NCBI RefSeq assembly: GCF_024362525.1
Contig: NZ_CP101459.1
Coordinates: 704,155-768,154, forward strand
Source: Natrononativus amylolyticus
GTDB lineage: Archaea > Halobacteriota > Halobacteria > Halobacteriales > Natrialbaceae
Reading direction: 5' to 3'
DNA: 64,000 bases
Within the stretch, counting starts at the first letter, position 1, and every line of letters starts with the position of its first letter. Made by a program: the position numbers and the translations under genes. Of the stretch, positions 17,001 to 25,992 are shown piece after piece. The notes beneath the pieces were generated by a model. It was not told the origin of the DNA, searched no databases, and saw nothing but the letters and a program-made list of their open reading frames with translations.

Positions 17001-20000
17001 TCGCCGGGTTCGAGAGAGGCCGTGTCGATATCCGCGAACGTGACCGTGTCCTCTTCCGTTGCGTCGAGCGTAACGGGCTCGGTCGAGAGCACCTCATCGT
17101 TGACGCGGAACTCGACGTCTTGAGTGGCCGGTTCGTCACCGGTGTTCGTCACGGTCGCCGTGATGTCGGTCACCTCGCCCTGTTCGAGTGTGATGTCTTT
17201 CGGATCGAGGTCAGTAACGTCGAAGAACGCCGGCTCGACGGGTTCTGCGACGGTGATCGTCCGATCGTACGTCTCCTCGGTACCACCGGCGCTGAACGTC
17301 GCCGTGACGTCGTAGTCGCCTGCATCCGCGAACGCGTGCTCGATAACGGGGTCGGTCGTCGTCGTCTCTGTCCCATCACCAAAGTCCCAGTGGTAGGCGT
17401 CGAAGTCGATCTCCTCGTCACCCTCGAGTGCCACCGCCCCGGACGCATCGAACGTGATCAGCTCCTCGGCGACGCCGGTTTCGGACTCTGTCTCGAAGTA
17501 CGGCTCGATGAGAACGTCGTCGCCGTCGACTTCTTCGAGGACGATTTCCACCGATTCGTCGTCGGTGACCTCGAGCGTTCGCTCGTAGGTACGATCGACG
17601 AAGCGGTCGTCTTCGGGCGGCTCGACTTCGAGTTCGACGGTGCCGGACAGTTCGAGTCCGGGTTCGCCGCCGGGGTCGACAACGCCATCGTCGTTTGTTA
17701 GTCCGCTCAGACCCGCGGTCGTGTCCGTTTCGTCGTTCACGTGCGTGTGATAGACGATTGCATCGGACACCGGATTGTCTGCCTCGTCGACGACCGTGAC
17801 TTCGACGACGTGGCCCGCGGGGAGTTGTGTCGGCCCGAGATATGTGTTCTCGTCGCCGGGGACGGTGTCGAGTCCGTAGACGTCGACGAACCCATCGCGC
17901 ATGAAGGCATCCCACTCCTCGACAGTGAGATCCCCACGATAGTACTGAAGTTCGTAGGCGTCTTCGCGCTCCGGAAGCTCGAAGTCGTATTCACCGGTCT
18001 CGTCGACGAGCGTCATCTCGACACCACCACCGTCCAGAAAGACGAGCACCGTATCGCCGGTTGCCGGTTCGCCATCCGATAGCTCGAGTGCGCCCGAGAC
18101 GGAGATCGTCTCGACGTCGGCGACGGTGACGGTCGTCGTCGTGGTATCCTGTTCGCCGTCTGCGGTCTCGACCGTCAGTTCCACCTCGTGTTCGCCGGGT
18201 TCCGTGAAGGAGTGGCTAACCCAATGGTCCTCCGTCGTGACGGACTCACCGTCGCCGAAGTCCCAGTGATACTGTTCGATGAATCGTTCCGGCTCAGACT
18301 CCCACGCAGAGAACGAGACGTGTTCATTGACGACGGGATCCGATGGAGCGTCGATGGCGGCGACAGGGTCGACATCACCGACGATTATCGGACGCCTATC
18401 AGTAAATAATAGGATGTACGGCCGTTCTCCCTTCTCTTCGTAAAAGGTGACACGTGCGTCGTACGCTCCATCCGCGAGCGCAGTTCCATCGATCGTTACC
18501 GATAGTGTATCAGCACCCGCATCATTCTCCAACAGCCGTTCTTTATAGACGGTCCGGTCATCAGGATCGCGCAATTGGAGCACGACATCCCAGGATTCGT
18601 CAACGTCGTCGTCACGCGGGATCGTGAGGGTGATCTCGTCTTCGGTCCCGTGCTGGTCGACCCAACCCTCGTATCCGATCCCGGTTACGCGCTCGTCCGT
18701 TGCGCCGATGACGACATCCTCATCGGTATCAACCAGTTCGACGACGTAACTCGAGAGCGCTCCCTCGGTGAACATTTCGGTGTCTCCCTCGAGGTCGACG
18801 TCAAGCCAGCCAGTACCGTCTGTCACGGAATACGCCTGTATCTGAGGTTCGTCTCGGATCTCACCGGTGCCACCGTAGATGTCAATGGCAGCCCCATCGA
18901 CTGTAAACCGGTCGCTCTCGGCGACGGGAGTCACCGTAACTGACTTGTCCGCCTCGGTGTCGACGACGCGCAGCGCAGTCGCCGCATCGCCACCGAGTTC
19001 AAAGGTTTCGTCGGAGTTGCTGGTCTCGATGATAAGACGTTGTGAGCGATAGTCGCCGGTTCCGCGGCCTCCCGCTCGCGACTCTGAATGCTGAATAAGA
19101 GTGTACCCACCAACGGCGACGGTTTCGGTAGCGGTGTTGGTGTCGGTTTCGCTATCGAGAACCGTCAGTTCGACCTCGTATGCACCAATCTCCTCGAACG
19201 AGTGAGTAACGGTTTCTCCAATGGCCGTCTCCCCGTCGCCGAAGTCCCATTTGTACTCGTCGTTATCGACTTCGGACGACCCACCATCCGTCACATCGAA
19301 CGTTACGAGTTCGCCTGTGTCAGGGTGGTGCGGCTCGAACTCGAAGGACGGCCCGGTAACAACGAGACCTTTGTATTCAGATATCCAGTGGACGGGGAAC
19401 TCCTGATCGGCGGTGTCAAACCGGAGATTCCACGAATATTCCCCGGCCTCGAGATCCGTTCCATCGATCGTGAATTCGAAGGCGTCCGCGTTGGCCTCGT
19501 TCTCGAGGCGCGTCACGTAGACGGGCTCGTGCTCGGCGTTTTCCAGTTCGAACGTGACGTCCCACCCGGGATCGACCCCGTCGTCACGTGGGATCGTGAT
19601 CTCGAGTTCGTTGTCAGCGCTGTCGTATTCGAGCGGTGCGTCGTAGCCGACCCCCATCACCCGCTCACCGGTCGAATCGATCACTTCGTTGCTGTCGGCG
19701 TCGACGAGCGAAATTTCGTAGGGTGCGAACGTCTCCTCGCCCTCGAACAGTTCCGTGTCTCCCTCCACGGTGACCGGCAGTTCAGCCCAGCCGTCGGGGC
19801 CATCAACGCCGATAGACCGATACTCTTCCGGATCGAGCGCTCCTGAGGGACCGTACAGGAAGAACTCGACCAGGTTGGCCGACACCGCCTCGGCGTCATC
19901 GGTCGGGCTCACGGTGACCAGGTCGCCGGTGGCTGTGTTCTCGATTCGGAACTCGAGGCTGCTCTCACCCCCGATTTCGAACGTCTCGTCGTACGCACTC

Positions 20001-20260
20001 GTCCGAATGGCCGGAACAGAGGCGTGTAGCGTCTGACTGTGTGTCGTGGTGCCGTAATCGTGTTCAATCTCGACATTAACGTTCGTGACGTCGTCCTCCG
20101 TCGTCTCGAGGCTCTCCGCTGAACTGCTGGTCGCCAACGCGGGCGTCATCAGACTGGTGATCATAAGAATTACCATCACCACGACGAGCCCTGATTGCAA
20201 TAGTGTTCGACAAGCTGTACCCCTTTCGTGCCCCTCCCCAGGGTGGTGTGAGTGATCCAT
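14042..20260 (-). CDS. Giant PKD/CARDB/beta-helix surface protein with PGF-CTERM anchor
   Basis: 2072 residues. Hydrophobic signal at about 22-44 ending in TPALATSS. Two related ~200-residue units (about 88-300 and 410-625; each has DETFE[IL]GG and ITIPRDD or LTIPRDD) are each followed by a PKD domain (304-384, 631-713); a third PKD is at 915-1005 (YHWDFGDGTE). Between 714 and 910 are carboxypeptidase-regulatory-like folds. Four CARDB repeats (1011-1400), a right-handed beta-helix (1401-1650, GVILSGMTIEG, HNTITDTETAI), three more CARDB repeats (1652-1977), an acidic Thr/Asp linker, then PGFAVLPALIALFVSM with RRRR: the archaeosortase A PGF-CTERM signal. Likely lipid-anchored adhesin or cell-surface protein. 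The DNA at about 18380-18560 is noticeably AT-richer than its surroundings, inside the second unit. Confidence 0.9.
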   Translation of the reverse strand: MDHSHHPGEGHERGTACRTLLQSGLVVVMVILMITSLMTPALATSSSAESLETTEDDVTNVNVEIEHDYGTTTHSQTLHASVPAIRTSAYDETFEIGGESSLEFRIENTATGDLVTVSPTDDAEAVSANLVEFFLYGPSGALDPEEYRSIGVDGPDGWAELPVTVEGDTELFEGEETFAPYEISLVDADSNEVIDSTGERVMGVGYDAPLEYDSADNELEITIPRDDGVDPGWDVTFELENAEHEPVYVTRLENEANADAFEFTIDGTDLEAGEYSWNLRFDTADQEFPVHWISEYKGLVVTGPSFEFEPHHPDTGELVTFDVTDGGSSEVDNDEYKWDFGDGETAIGETVTHSFEEIGAYEVELTVLDSETDTNTATETVAVGGYTLIQHSESRAGGRGTGDYRSQRLIIETSNSDETFELGGDAATALRVVDTEADKSVTVTPVAESDRFTVDGAAIDIYGGTGEIRDEPQIQAYSVTDGTGWLDVDLEGDTEMFTEGALSSYVVELVDTDEDVVIGATDERVTGIGYEGWVDQHGTEDEITLTIPRDDDVDESWDVVLQLRDPDDRTVYKERLLENDAGADTLSVTIDGTALADGAYDARVTFYEEKGERPYILLFTDRRPIIVGDVDPVAAIDAPSDPVVNEHVSFSAWESEPERFIEQYHWDFGDGESVTTEDHWVSHSFTEPGEHEVELTVETADGEQDTTTTTVTVADVETISVSGALELSDGEPATGDTVLVFLDGGGVEMTLVDETGEYDFELPEREDAYELQYYRGDLTVEEWDAFMRDGFVDVYGLDTVPGDENTYLGPTQLPAGHVVEVTVVDEADNPVSDAIVYHTHVNDETDTTAGLSGLTNDDGVVDPGGEPGLELSGTVELEVEPPEDDRFVDRTYERTLEVTDDESVEIVLEEVDGDDVLIEPYFETESETGVAEELITFDASGAVALEGDEEIDFDAYHWDFGDGTETTTTDPVIEHAFADAGDYDVTATFSAGGTEETYDRTITVAEPVEPAFFDVTDLDPKDITLEQGEVTDITATVTNTGDEPATQDVEFRVNDEVLSTEPVTLDATEEDTVTFADIDTASLEPGEHTYAVGTDDDAQTGSLTVEELPEPAFFVVDIDDIDDTIGQGDQLTVVATVANDGDEPATQTVTLEIGEGTATLEEEVELAGGDSEEVVFTYDVPADATPVETPLTVTTADHSDTATVDVFSTEEYAVTITETSAPVTAGDTLDVTVTVENVGSGVAEQTLDLEVGEETQTATIDLEPGASEPYTFAYDTDEGDVPGVTIAAATEDDDDTTTARIQSAEPATFEITEFNVPATATQGDTIDVEATVANVGDLGGAETIILSLDGVEVATETVDLDGGETTLVSLEYELPHEPRAGEHDRSHSVATTTDVAVDTLTVDYGTIESGLAAADAGDTVAVAAGEYDESVTVETPDVRIQGVDGADATTIRPVDDTAFEIDATGVILSGMTIEGDDTGTGIVTTADETTVLRTTVTDVETGLLLDGSDGHTVAHNTITDTETAIELRESDGNAITNNIIDTTAVDAAQFSLQSTAAGGDGIVFTGGADETIVTENDVRVTGDAIRIDEDAGTANAAARNNLEADHLSVNNELNPTTFDGEANYYGEGGLEANTAGEVTDENEVDEPYETADYHLTIEDVTESVAVGDELDVTVDVTNTGDYTGLQDIELALDGTVIANEHDLSVAHDESTQITFTYEPTAEDVAVDAPLIVSSDDGDVTTDVTIQQAPLFVVSDVTAPEAAEQGESITVQAQVENEGAAADQDLELRLGDDLSDADAYTVLESTSLTLEGDQTTVGFTTTLPADVDEGVTMLGVASADSIDEVTVSVLEADDTDEKEEGDDDSGDTTPPPADDDDTPDETSPAHVDVTAIDAPTDVEVGEQVTVTVSLTNSGDDVETADVTLVMNDEAVDDQHVTLESGESDGVTFSLTAPDTPGDVDLVVTTPDDTATTTLVVTPLEESTDDCPTDDDADDCPADDATDADDETETDDGTPAETDDEADDVTGDDSDTVTEADDDEPSDDESGSDAVPGFAVLPALIALFVSMLVLRRRR

Positions 20261-20714
20261 GTCGTACTGCCTCCGCTATCCAATCGGCCGACCCTTTCAC
20301 CTTCGGCCGGTTGTCACGTTCTCCAAAGTGTATGTGTTAAATATAAAATTAGCGTACAATCCTCATATATGACTTTTGTTGCCGACAGGTCTGTTCCCGA
20401 TAGCTATGAGTCGTGCTTGCTCTGTTTTATATTGGACACCAAGCAGTATCCACCATCGGTTGAGGCTGCTCAACTCAATATCCGGTAGTTCACTCACCTA
20501 CCTGCTCGTTCCTCAAACTGCCTCAATCAGGCGGTGCCAACAGAGTCGTGGTGTCGCGTCTTCGAGAGTGAACAATGCCATATCAGTCCAGTTTTGAGTT
20601 CCCCGATCTCACCGAATCGCCATATTTCTGCGGCTGACTTAGAAATTACGATTTCCAAAATCGCAATTTCCAAATTGCAAGCAACTATTAGGGAACCAAC
20701 GAGTATACAGTCAC
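20261..20714. other. AT-rich divergent promoter region
   Basis: 454 bp between the divergent surface-protein and ATPase genes. AT content is clearly higher than average. It holds a TATA-like run near 20339-20350 (tgttaaatataaaatt) that could serve the surface protein, and the two palindromes at 20649-20678. I see no gene in it. Confidence 0.6.
20649..20678. promoter_or_regulatory. Two tandem palindromes before the ATPase gene
   Basis: CGATTTCCAAAATCG (20649-20663) and GCAATTTCCAAATTGC (20663-20678) are perfect inverted repeats sharing the core ATTTCCAAA and touching at one G. They end 36 bp before the ATG at 20715, just upstream of a TATA-like aactatta. Layout is that of a two-site operator. 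Confidence 0.65.
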
Positions 20715-22094
20715 ATGGCAAAGTTCGTCGATCGAGAAGCAGAACTCAGCAATCTGCGGGCGCGGTACGAGTCTGAAAATGCTGAACTTATCGTAATGTA
20801 CGGACGGCGTCGACTGGGAAAGAGTGAACTCGCCCGACGATCCATTCGGGACCTGGAAGACGCTATCTACTACCAAGCGATCGAGTCGACTGCGCCGAAC
20901 CAACTCGAGCAGTTCGTCGACGTAGTCACCCAGCAATTTGCGGATCTAGCGAACATACGGCGTGATTGGGAAGCGTTACTCACAGCACTCGGAGAGCGTG
21001 AGGCAGTCGTCATTATCGACGAATTCCCGTTTCTCATCGAAGAGGACGACTCGCTCCCGTCTCGTATCCAGCGTGTCTGGGATATGGAACTGCAGGAATC
21101 GTCAATGACGCTCGTACTTATCGGCTCGTCGATCAGCGTCATGGAAGACAAGGTCCTCGCTGGTGGAAGCCCGCTGTATGGCCGTCGCACTGCCACTATC
21201 GATTTGAAACCGTTATCCGTGCGCAACGCGCGCGATTTTTTCCCGGCCTACGATACAGACACAGCTGTGAAGGCGTGGGCAGTGTATGGCGGAACACCGT
21301 ATTACCTCCAGACAATTGACCCGGAGGAACCACTCGAAACGAATGTACAGCGGTCGATCCTATCGGAACAGGGGCTCCTCTATGCGGAACCCGAATTTTT
21401 ATTGCGAACTGAACTACGGCAGCCGAACACATATTTCAGTATTCTCCGCGCACTTGCTCATGGACGACGCACCCCGAACGAGATTGCCGGAATGGCTGGT
21501 GTGGAATCAGGATCGCTCAGCACGTACCTACAGAAACTGCAGCGATTGCGACTCGTCGAGCGCCACATCCCTGTTACCGAATCACCGACAACATCAAAGC
21601 GCGGCCGGTATCGAATCGCAGATCCATTTTTCCGATTCTGGTTTCGGTTCGTCTACGGAAACCAGGATCGGTTGCAACTCCTCGGTGAGGACGCCTACAC
21701 CGAGGTCGTCGCACCGGATCTCGCCGACCACGTGAGTCCGCTGTTCGAACGGTTGTGCCAACAGGCACTTCCACAACTTATCGATCGACGGTTTCTCAAC
21801 GTTGGTCAGTGGTGGTTCAAAGAACACGAACTCGACGTGCTTGGACTTACGAACGAGGGATTGGTTGCAGGAGAGTGTAAATTCACGTCAACACCAGTGA
21901 GTGAGGGCGTTTTAGCTGCTCTCGAGCGAACAGTCGGCCATGTCCGCTGGGGGAATGCGCCTGAGGACTCGACGACACAGTACGTGTTATTCAGTAAGTC
22001 GGGATTTACCGACGACCTCAAACGGCGTGCTAACGAGCGTGACGACGTTTCGCTCTACGGGATCCCGGATATCATGAACGCGGCAGCTGACTGA
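20715..22094 (+). CDS. Archaeal STAND-like ATPase with DUF234 nuclease-like C-terminus
   Basis: 459 residues. Walker A GRRRLGKS (30-37), Walker B VVIIDEF (98-104) and GSSISVMED mark the archaeal ATPase (PF01637-type) domain. A winged helix follows at about 238-285 (ILRALAHGRRTPNEIAGMAG). The C-terminal DUF234 region has FRFWFRFVYGN and a PD-(D/E)xK-like pair ELDVLG ... AGECKF (about 372-389). Such proteins are widespread in archaea with unproven roles; a defence or stress function is often suggested. It stands alone with its own operator-like palindromes. Confidence 0.85.
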   Translation: MAKFVDREAELSNLRARYESENAELIVMYGRRRLGKSELARRSIRDLEDAIYYQAIESTAPNQLEQFVDVVTQQFADLANIRRDWEALLTALGEREAVVIIDEFPFLIEEDDSLPSRIQRVWDMELQESSMTLVLIGSSISVMEDKVLAGGSPLYGRRTATIDLKPLSVRNARDFFPAYDTDTAVKAWAVYGGTPYYLQTIDPEEPLETNVQRSILSEQGLLYAEPEFLLRTELRQPNTYFSILRALAHGRRTPNEIAGMAGVESGSLSTYLQKLQRLRLVERHIPVTESPTTSKRGRYRIADPFFRFWFRFVYGNQDRLQLLGEDAYTEVVAPDLADHVSPLFERLCQQALPQLIDRRFLNVGQWWFKEHELDVLGLTNEGLVAGECKFTSTPVSEGVLAALERTVGHVRWGNAPEDSTTQYVLFSKSGFTDDLKRRANERDDVSLYGIPDIMNAAAD

Positions 22095-22503
22095 ATCTCT
22101 AAGGGTCGTTGAAGTCCCCAATTGGTGATGGGTTTTAATAGTCGTGCTGAAGACACAGCGCGAACGTGGTACAGGACAACGCCTATTCAATGTTAAAGAG
22201 CGAACGTTCAGTACAGATAGAACAGAGTTCGGAGTGGTATGCCGTCGTCTCAGTTCCGTGAGCTGCTTCTTTTCGCACCTCACACGCTCGAGTTCGCCGA
22301 TGCGATTTACACGATCGCAGGGAGAAAGCCCACGAGTTTACTCGTGGGAGGCCATCACGCCCCCGACATTCCTCTCGGGTTCAAATCGATCCAGCTGACT
22401 GACCGACTGCTCTGCGGCTCTCGTTTAGCGCCTCCGATTCACGAGTACTATCGCTCTTTCACCTTACCACAAGCACTTATCAGCGGCGACGCTATCCAGA
22501 CGT
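22095..22503. other. Intergenic stretch with IS end remnant
   Basis: 409 bp between two plus-strand genes. It contains a right-end-type hairpin (22329-22348) but no recognisable transposase. Short open frames have no coding character. Confidence 0.5.
22329..22348. repeat. Solitary right-end-type IS200/IS605 hairpin
   Basis: CCCACGAGTTTACTCGTGGG: 8-bp stem and loop TTTA, the loop also found at the right ends of both complete TnpB elements (54639-54656, 58146-58165). Flanking gaaagc...gaggc also matches the element at 58 kb. No tnpB remains beside it. Confidence 0.6.
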
Positions 22504-23622
22504 ATGACTACGCCGACACGACGACGATTGCTTCACTACGGTGCACTCGCCGGAGGCCTCTCGCTGGCGGGCTGTCTGGCAAGCGAAACGGATGGCAACT
22601 CACCCGATGGGGACGACGACTCTACCGACGGTGACGACGAAACGGACGACGGCATTGAGGCCGTCGAGACAACCCAGTACACGACCCGAACCGACCGCCC
22701 CGACTGGGACGAGGACGCGATCGGAACCTGTGCGCTGGCCGACTCGGAAGACCGACTGGCGCACGTGACGCCGATCCACGCCGTCTCCGAGGAGCGACTC
22801 GAGGAGACCGTCGGGCCGTTCGTCCGAGAAACCGACTTCGAGAGCCAGCTCCTGTTGTTCGTCGAGTCAGGCGGGCCGAACATCTGTCACGACACCCTCG
22901 AAATCGAGGACGTGTCCCTCGAGGGCGAGGTGTTGACGGCGACGGCGACCGTCCTCGAGACCAGTGACAAGGGGGCGGAGTGTGGTCAGGCACTGTTGTA
23001 CCCATCCGCACTTGCGCGTGTGACCGTCGCCGACGACGCCGAGTGGCCTGCTCGGACTGAAGTAACGATCACCGACGGATGGGACGAGACGGAGACCGTC
23101 GAGGCGGCGCTCGACATCTCCGTCGAGCCAGAAGAACTCGAGGGGTACGTTCGGCCAGATGGCGACCCCGACATCGTTCCGTCCGCACTCGAATGCGCGG
23201 ACGAGGACGTCACACGCATGTCGCCGGTCGAGGACGTCACCTGGGGTGACACAGACCGATTTTCCATGCGCGTCGATCGGCTCACCGTCGATCGCGGCGA
23301 GTCGGTAGCGATCAAGATGGTCAATACTACGAATGAGTCACAGACGACCGGAAACGCACAGAAGTTCGGTCTCGAGGTCTACACCGACGCCGGGTGGCAG
23401 GACGTTCGCGTCTACGACGACGACGGGTACGGGCCAGGCTACACCGACGAAGGGTACACCCATCAGCCTCACACCGGGTTCGACTGGACGCTCGAGATGG
23501 CGACTGGCGATTTCGACACTGGCCACCCGCTGCTCGAGGTCTGTCCCGACCTCCCTGCTGGACGGTACCGGTTTGTCTACTGGCCGACGGATCTGGCGGT
23601 GGCGTTCGATTTGAGCGAGTGA
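22504..23622 (+). CDS. Tat-exported lipoprotein, unknown function
   Basis: 372 residues. Twin-arginine signal RRRLLHYGALAGGLSLAGC ends in a lipobox, so it is exported folded and lipid-anchored. An acidic Asp/Thr-rich linker (about 30-50) precedes a soluble domain. The C-terminal ~110 residues (RVDRLTVDRGESVAIKMVN ... FGLEVYTDAGWQDVRVYDD) look like an immunoglobulin-type beta sandwich. No catalytic motif recognised. Expression unit is single. Confidence 0.75.
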   Translation: MTTPTRRRLLHYGALAGGLSLAGCLASETDGNSPDGDDDSTDGDDETDDGIEAVETTQYTTRTDRPDWDEDAIGTCALADSEDRLAHVTPIHAVSEERLEETVGPFVRETDFESQLLLFVESGGPNICHDTLEIEDVSLEGEVLTATATVLETSDKGAECGQALLYPSALARVTVADDAEWPARTEVTITDGWDETETVEAALDISVEPEELEGYVRPDGDPDIVPSALECADEDVTRMSPVEDVTWGDTDRFSMRVDRLTVDRGESVAIKMVNTTNESQTTGNAQKFGLEVYTDAGWQDVRVYDDDGYGPGYTDEGYTHQPHTGFDWTLEMATGDFDTGHPLLEVCPDLPAGRYRFVYWPTDLAVAFDLSE

Positions 23623-23774
23623 AAAGACGCACCGCTATTCGCCGTCCCGGCTTCCGCCCAGCACTCGGTCTCGTCAACCACTAGCTCGAGCGAGCGTTCT
23701 TTCGGCGTTAGATTGTAGTAGGTAGCGATTTGTGCGTCTGCCGTGGCCGTCGGTTAATTCTCCCTGGTCAGTTA

Positions 23775-23794
23775 CCCACGACTGAAGTCGTGAG
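23775..23794. repeat. Solitary IS200/IS605-type end hairpin
   Basis: CCCACGACTGAAGTCGTGAG, the hairpin at 8161 and 56237 with one changed base near the end of the stem. It lies about 1.45 kb after the right-end-type hairpin at 22329, but the lipoprotein gene between them is not transposon-like, so the two are probably independent scars. Confidence 0.55.
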
Positions 23795-23898
23795 CGGTCT
23801 ATTCCGATAGTATCCACCACTGCGGCTTATAGTGGCGCTTTCCATTCGCCATTTCCAGAGGAAGTTTTATTTGGATGACTGTCATCAATGCTGATGAT

Positions 23899-25377
23899 AT
23901 GCATCGACGAACGTATCTCCAGGGGCTCGCAGGCGCCACGGGGTTCGTAACCGTTTCGGCGACCGGACAGGCTCGGAAGCACTCCGGAGACGGCCGCGGG
24001 CCGCCGGACGACGTACCGCCGGGTGAAACACCACCCCGGCGCGGCGATTCGGTGATAGGGCTGGCGGTCGACCCAATCGCGCCGGTGCGGATCGGAATCA
24101 TCGGTCTTGGAAATCGCGGTGCCTCGCTGACCCAGCACCTCGACCGATTGGACCCTGATATGGCGGAGATTCGGGCTATTTGTGATGTGGTGGACGACCG
24201 GGTGGAATCGATGGCGGCGTCCCTCCAGGCCGATCCCGACACGTACTCCGCCGGGGTCGGTGAAGACGAGTGGGACGGACGAGACGAGTGGCGGGCGGAG
24301 GTGCCCGTCGACGATCCGGAGGACATGATCGACGACACGTGGATGGAGGTCGCAGAACGGGACGATCTCGACCTGATTTTCGTCTTCAGCGACCTCGACT
24401 CCCACGCTACGATGTGTACGTACGCCATGGAACAGGGCAAACACGTCGCAACGGAAGTCGCGGCGGCTGAGACCATCGAGCAGTGCTGGGACCTCGTCGA
24501 CACTGCAGAGAGGACCCAGAAGAACTGCATGATGCTCGAGCAGGTCAACTACTTCGAAGAGGAGCTGTGGGTGCTGAATATGATCCGCGAGGGCGTGTTC
24601 GGCGACGAACTCTCCTACGCGTACGGGAGCTACATCAATCCGCAGGTTGGTAGCTACATGCACGACTACGGACCGCCCGTCAACTGGCGCGCCCGTCGTC
24701 ACCTCCACCTCAAAGGCGACTTGTATCCGACCCACGGGCTCGGGCCGCTCGCCTGGTACATGGATCTGCTTCGCGGCGATCGACCCGAGTACCTGATCGC
24801 CCAGGAGAGCCCGGAAACCCGGTTCAGCCAGTACGCACAAAACGAACTGGAGCCCGACCACGAGTTCTACGGCGAGACCGACTGGGCGAACGGTGACACG
24901 ACGAAGTCGCTGATAAAGACCAACCGGGATCGTTCGATCGAGATCCAGTTCGACGTGAAGACGAACCGACCGTACGGGCTGGGCAACGAGGTCGTCGGCG
25001 TCGACGCGTACTTCAACGGCTACCAGGCGGGACAGCGCTCGCATCTCGCAATCGACGACGAAGGGGCGCCCGCGCTCGTCGACGACGATACGTTCGAAGC
25101 CTACCAAGATGAGTACCGGCACCCGCTCTGGTCCGAGGAGTACGAAGACGTGAACGAACACGGCGCGGACTTCATCATGCTCTACCGGATCATCGATGCG
25201 CTGAACACCGGTCGACCGCTTGACCAGGACGTCTACGACGCGGCGACGTGGAGCGCAGTGGGTCCGCTCTCGCGCATTTCGATCGAACACGGCGGCATGC
25301 CGGTCGTCTTCCCCGACTTCACCCGCGGTCAGTGGAGCGAAAATCGACAGCTCGAAGTGATGGATCTCGAGGAGTGA
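23899..25377 (+). CDS. Tat-exported Gfo/Idh/MocA oxidoreductase, GH109-like
   Basis: 492 residues from ATG 23899, which gives MHRRTYLQGLAGATGF, a Tat-like signal. The Rossmann motif VRIGIIGLGNRGASL is at about 54-70. The DLDSHATMCTYAMEQGKHVA and ECWDLV-like EQCWDLVDTAERTQKNCMML stretches match the NAD-dependent GH109 glycosidase branch of this family (alpha-N-acetylgalactosaminidase-like). GH109 enzymes keep NAD tightly bound and cleave by an oxidation/elimination route. Substrate here is unknown. Single gene. Confidence 0.8.
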   Translation: MHRRTYLQGLAGATGFVTVSATGQARKHSGDGRGPPDDVPPGETPPRRGDSVIGLAVDPIAPVRIGIIGLGNRGASLTQHLDRLDPDMAEIRAICDVVDDRVESMAASLQADPDTYSAGVGEDEWDGRDEWRAEVPVDDPEDMIDDTWMEVAERDDLDLIFVFSDLDSHATMCTYAMEQGKHVATEVAAAETIEQCWDLVDTAERTQKNCMMLEQVNYFEEELWVLNMIREGVFGDELSYAYGSYINPQVGSYMHDYGPPVNWRARRHLHLKGDLYPTHGLGPLAWYMDLLRGDRPEYLIAQESPETRFSQYAQNELEPDHEFYGETDWANGDTTKSLIKTNRDRSIEIQFDVKTNRPYGLGNEVVGVDAYFNGYQAGQRSHLAIDDEGAPALVDDDTFEAYQDEYRHPLWSEEYEDVNEHGADFIMLYRIIDALNTGRPLDQDVYDAATWSAVGPLSRISIEHGGMPVVFPDFTRGQWSENRQLEVMDLEE

Positions 25378-25540
25378 GTAGAGGGGTTGCCTTCGTCCGA
25401 CGGGGGCTAATTTTCCGCCTCCGTTAAAATTCTCAAAATGTGAAATATGGGTGTGAGACATACAGGTGAAGAACTGAACAGATCCTTGCTTCCGAAGTTA
25501 CCCACGAAACACTTTCTGTAGCCTACTCCGTAGTTCCGGT

Positions 25541-25762
25541 ATGTCCACAACTATCACAACGCCCAGCACGGACGAGGAGTGCACGTACTGTCGATCCCGT
25601 ATCTTCGACCACGACCCGATCTGTGTCCGTGATTGTATTACCGACTGCGGCTCGCCAGCGTACTTCTGTAACTACGCCTGTCTCTCGACGTATATCGATA
25701 AGAACGACCTTACGGTAGGAAACGCGTGTGAATGGACGTCCGATGAAAGCGGTTGTTGGTAA
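25541..25762 (+). CDS. Small Cys-rich zinc-finger protein
   Basis: 73 residues with CTYCRSRIFDHDPICVRDC, then TDCGSPAYFCNYACLSTYI: an arrangement of CxxC and CxxxC pairs like TRASH/MYM-type zinc fingers. Close relatives appear to be common in haloarchaea (I recall a DUF7576-type family). Function unknown; a metal-sensing or protein-binding role is possible. Confidence 0.75.
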   Translation: MSTTITTPSTDEECTYCRSRIFDHDPICVRDCITDCGSPAYFCNYACLSTYIDKNDLTVGNACEWTSDESGCW

Positions 25763-25992
25763 TTGAGGGACATTGCTACGTTTGCGCTCTGTATTCAGCA
25801 AGACTTCTGAAACCTATCACTGTTTATTTGATTCTCTACAAGTCGAGCAGGGCGAGTGCCTTGGGGCTTGTCCCCGAGGTACTTCACTCGAGTACGGGCT
25901 GTGACTCGAGCGCATCGCTCGCATAGCGGGAAGAAGTCGACGGAAACGACACTGTCGGAAAGAATCATGTGTGTCCACAGTCACCGTGTCAC

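Noticed and set aside
22329..23794. Hairpins at 22329 and 23775 as two ends of one element
   Set aside because: The enclosed gene is a Tat lipoprotein with normal composition, not a transposon gene, and the hairpin order (right-type first) is wrong for one element.
23827..25461. Long open frame (544 codons) on the minus strand
   Set aside because: Antisense to the GH109-like oxidoreductase gene. GC-rich haloarchaeal codons often leave such shadows open, and the translation shows no domain.
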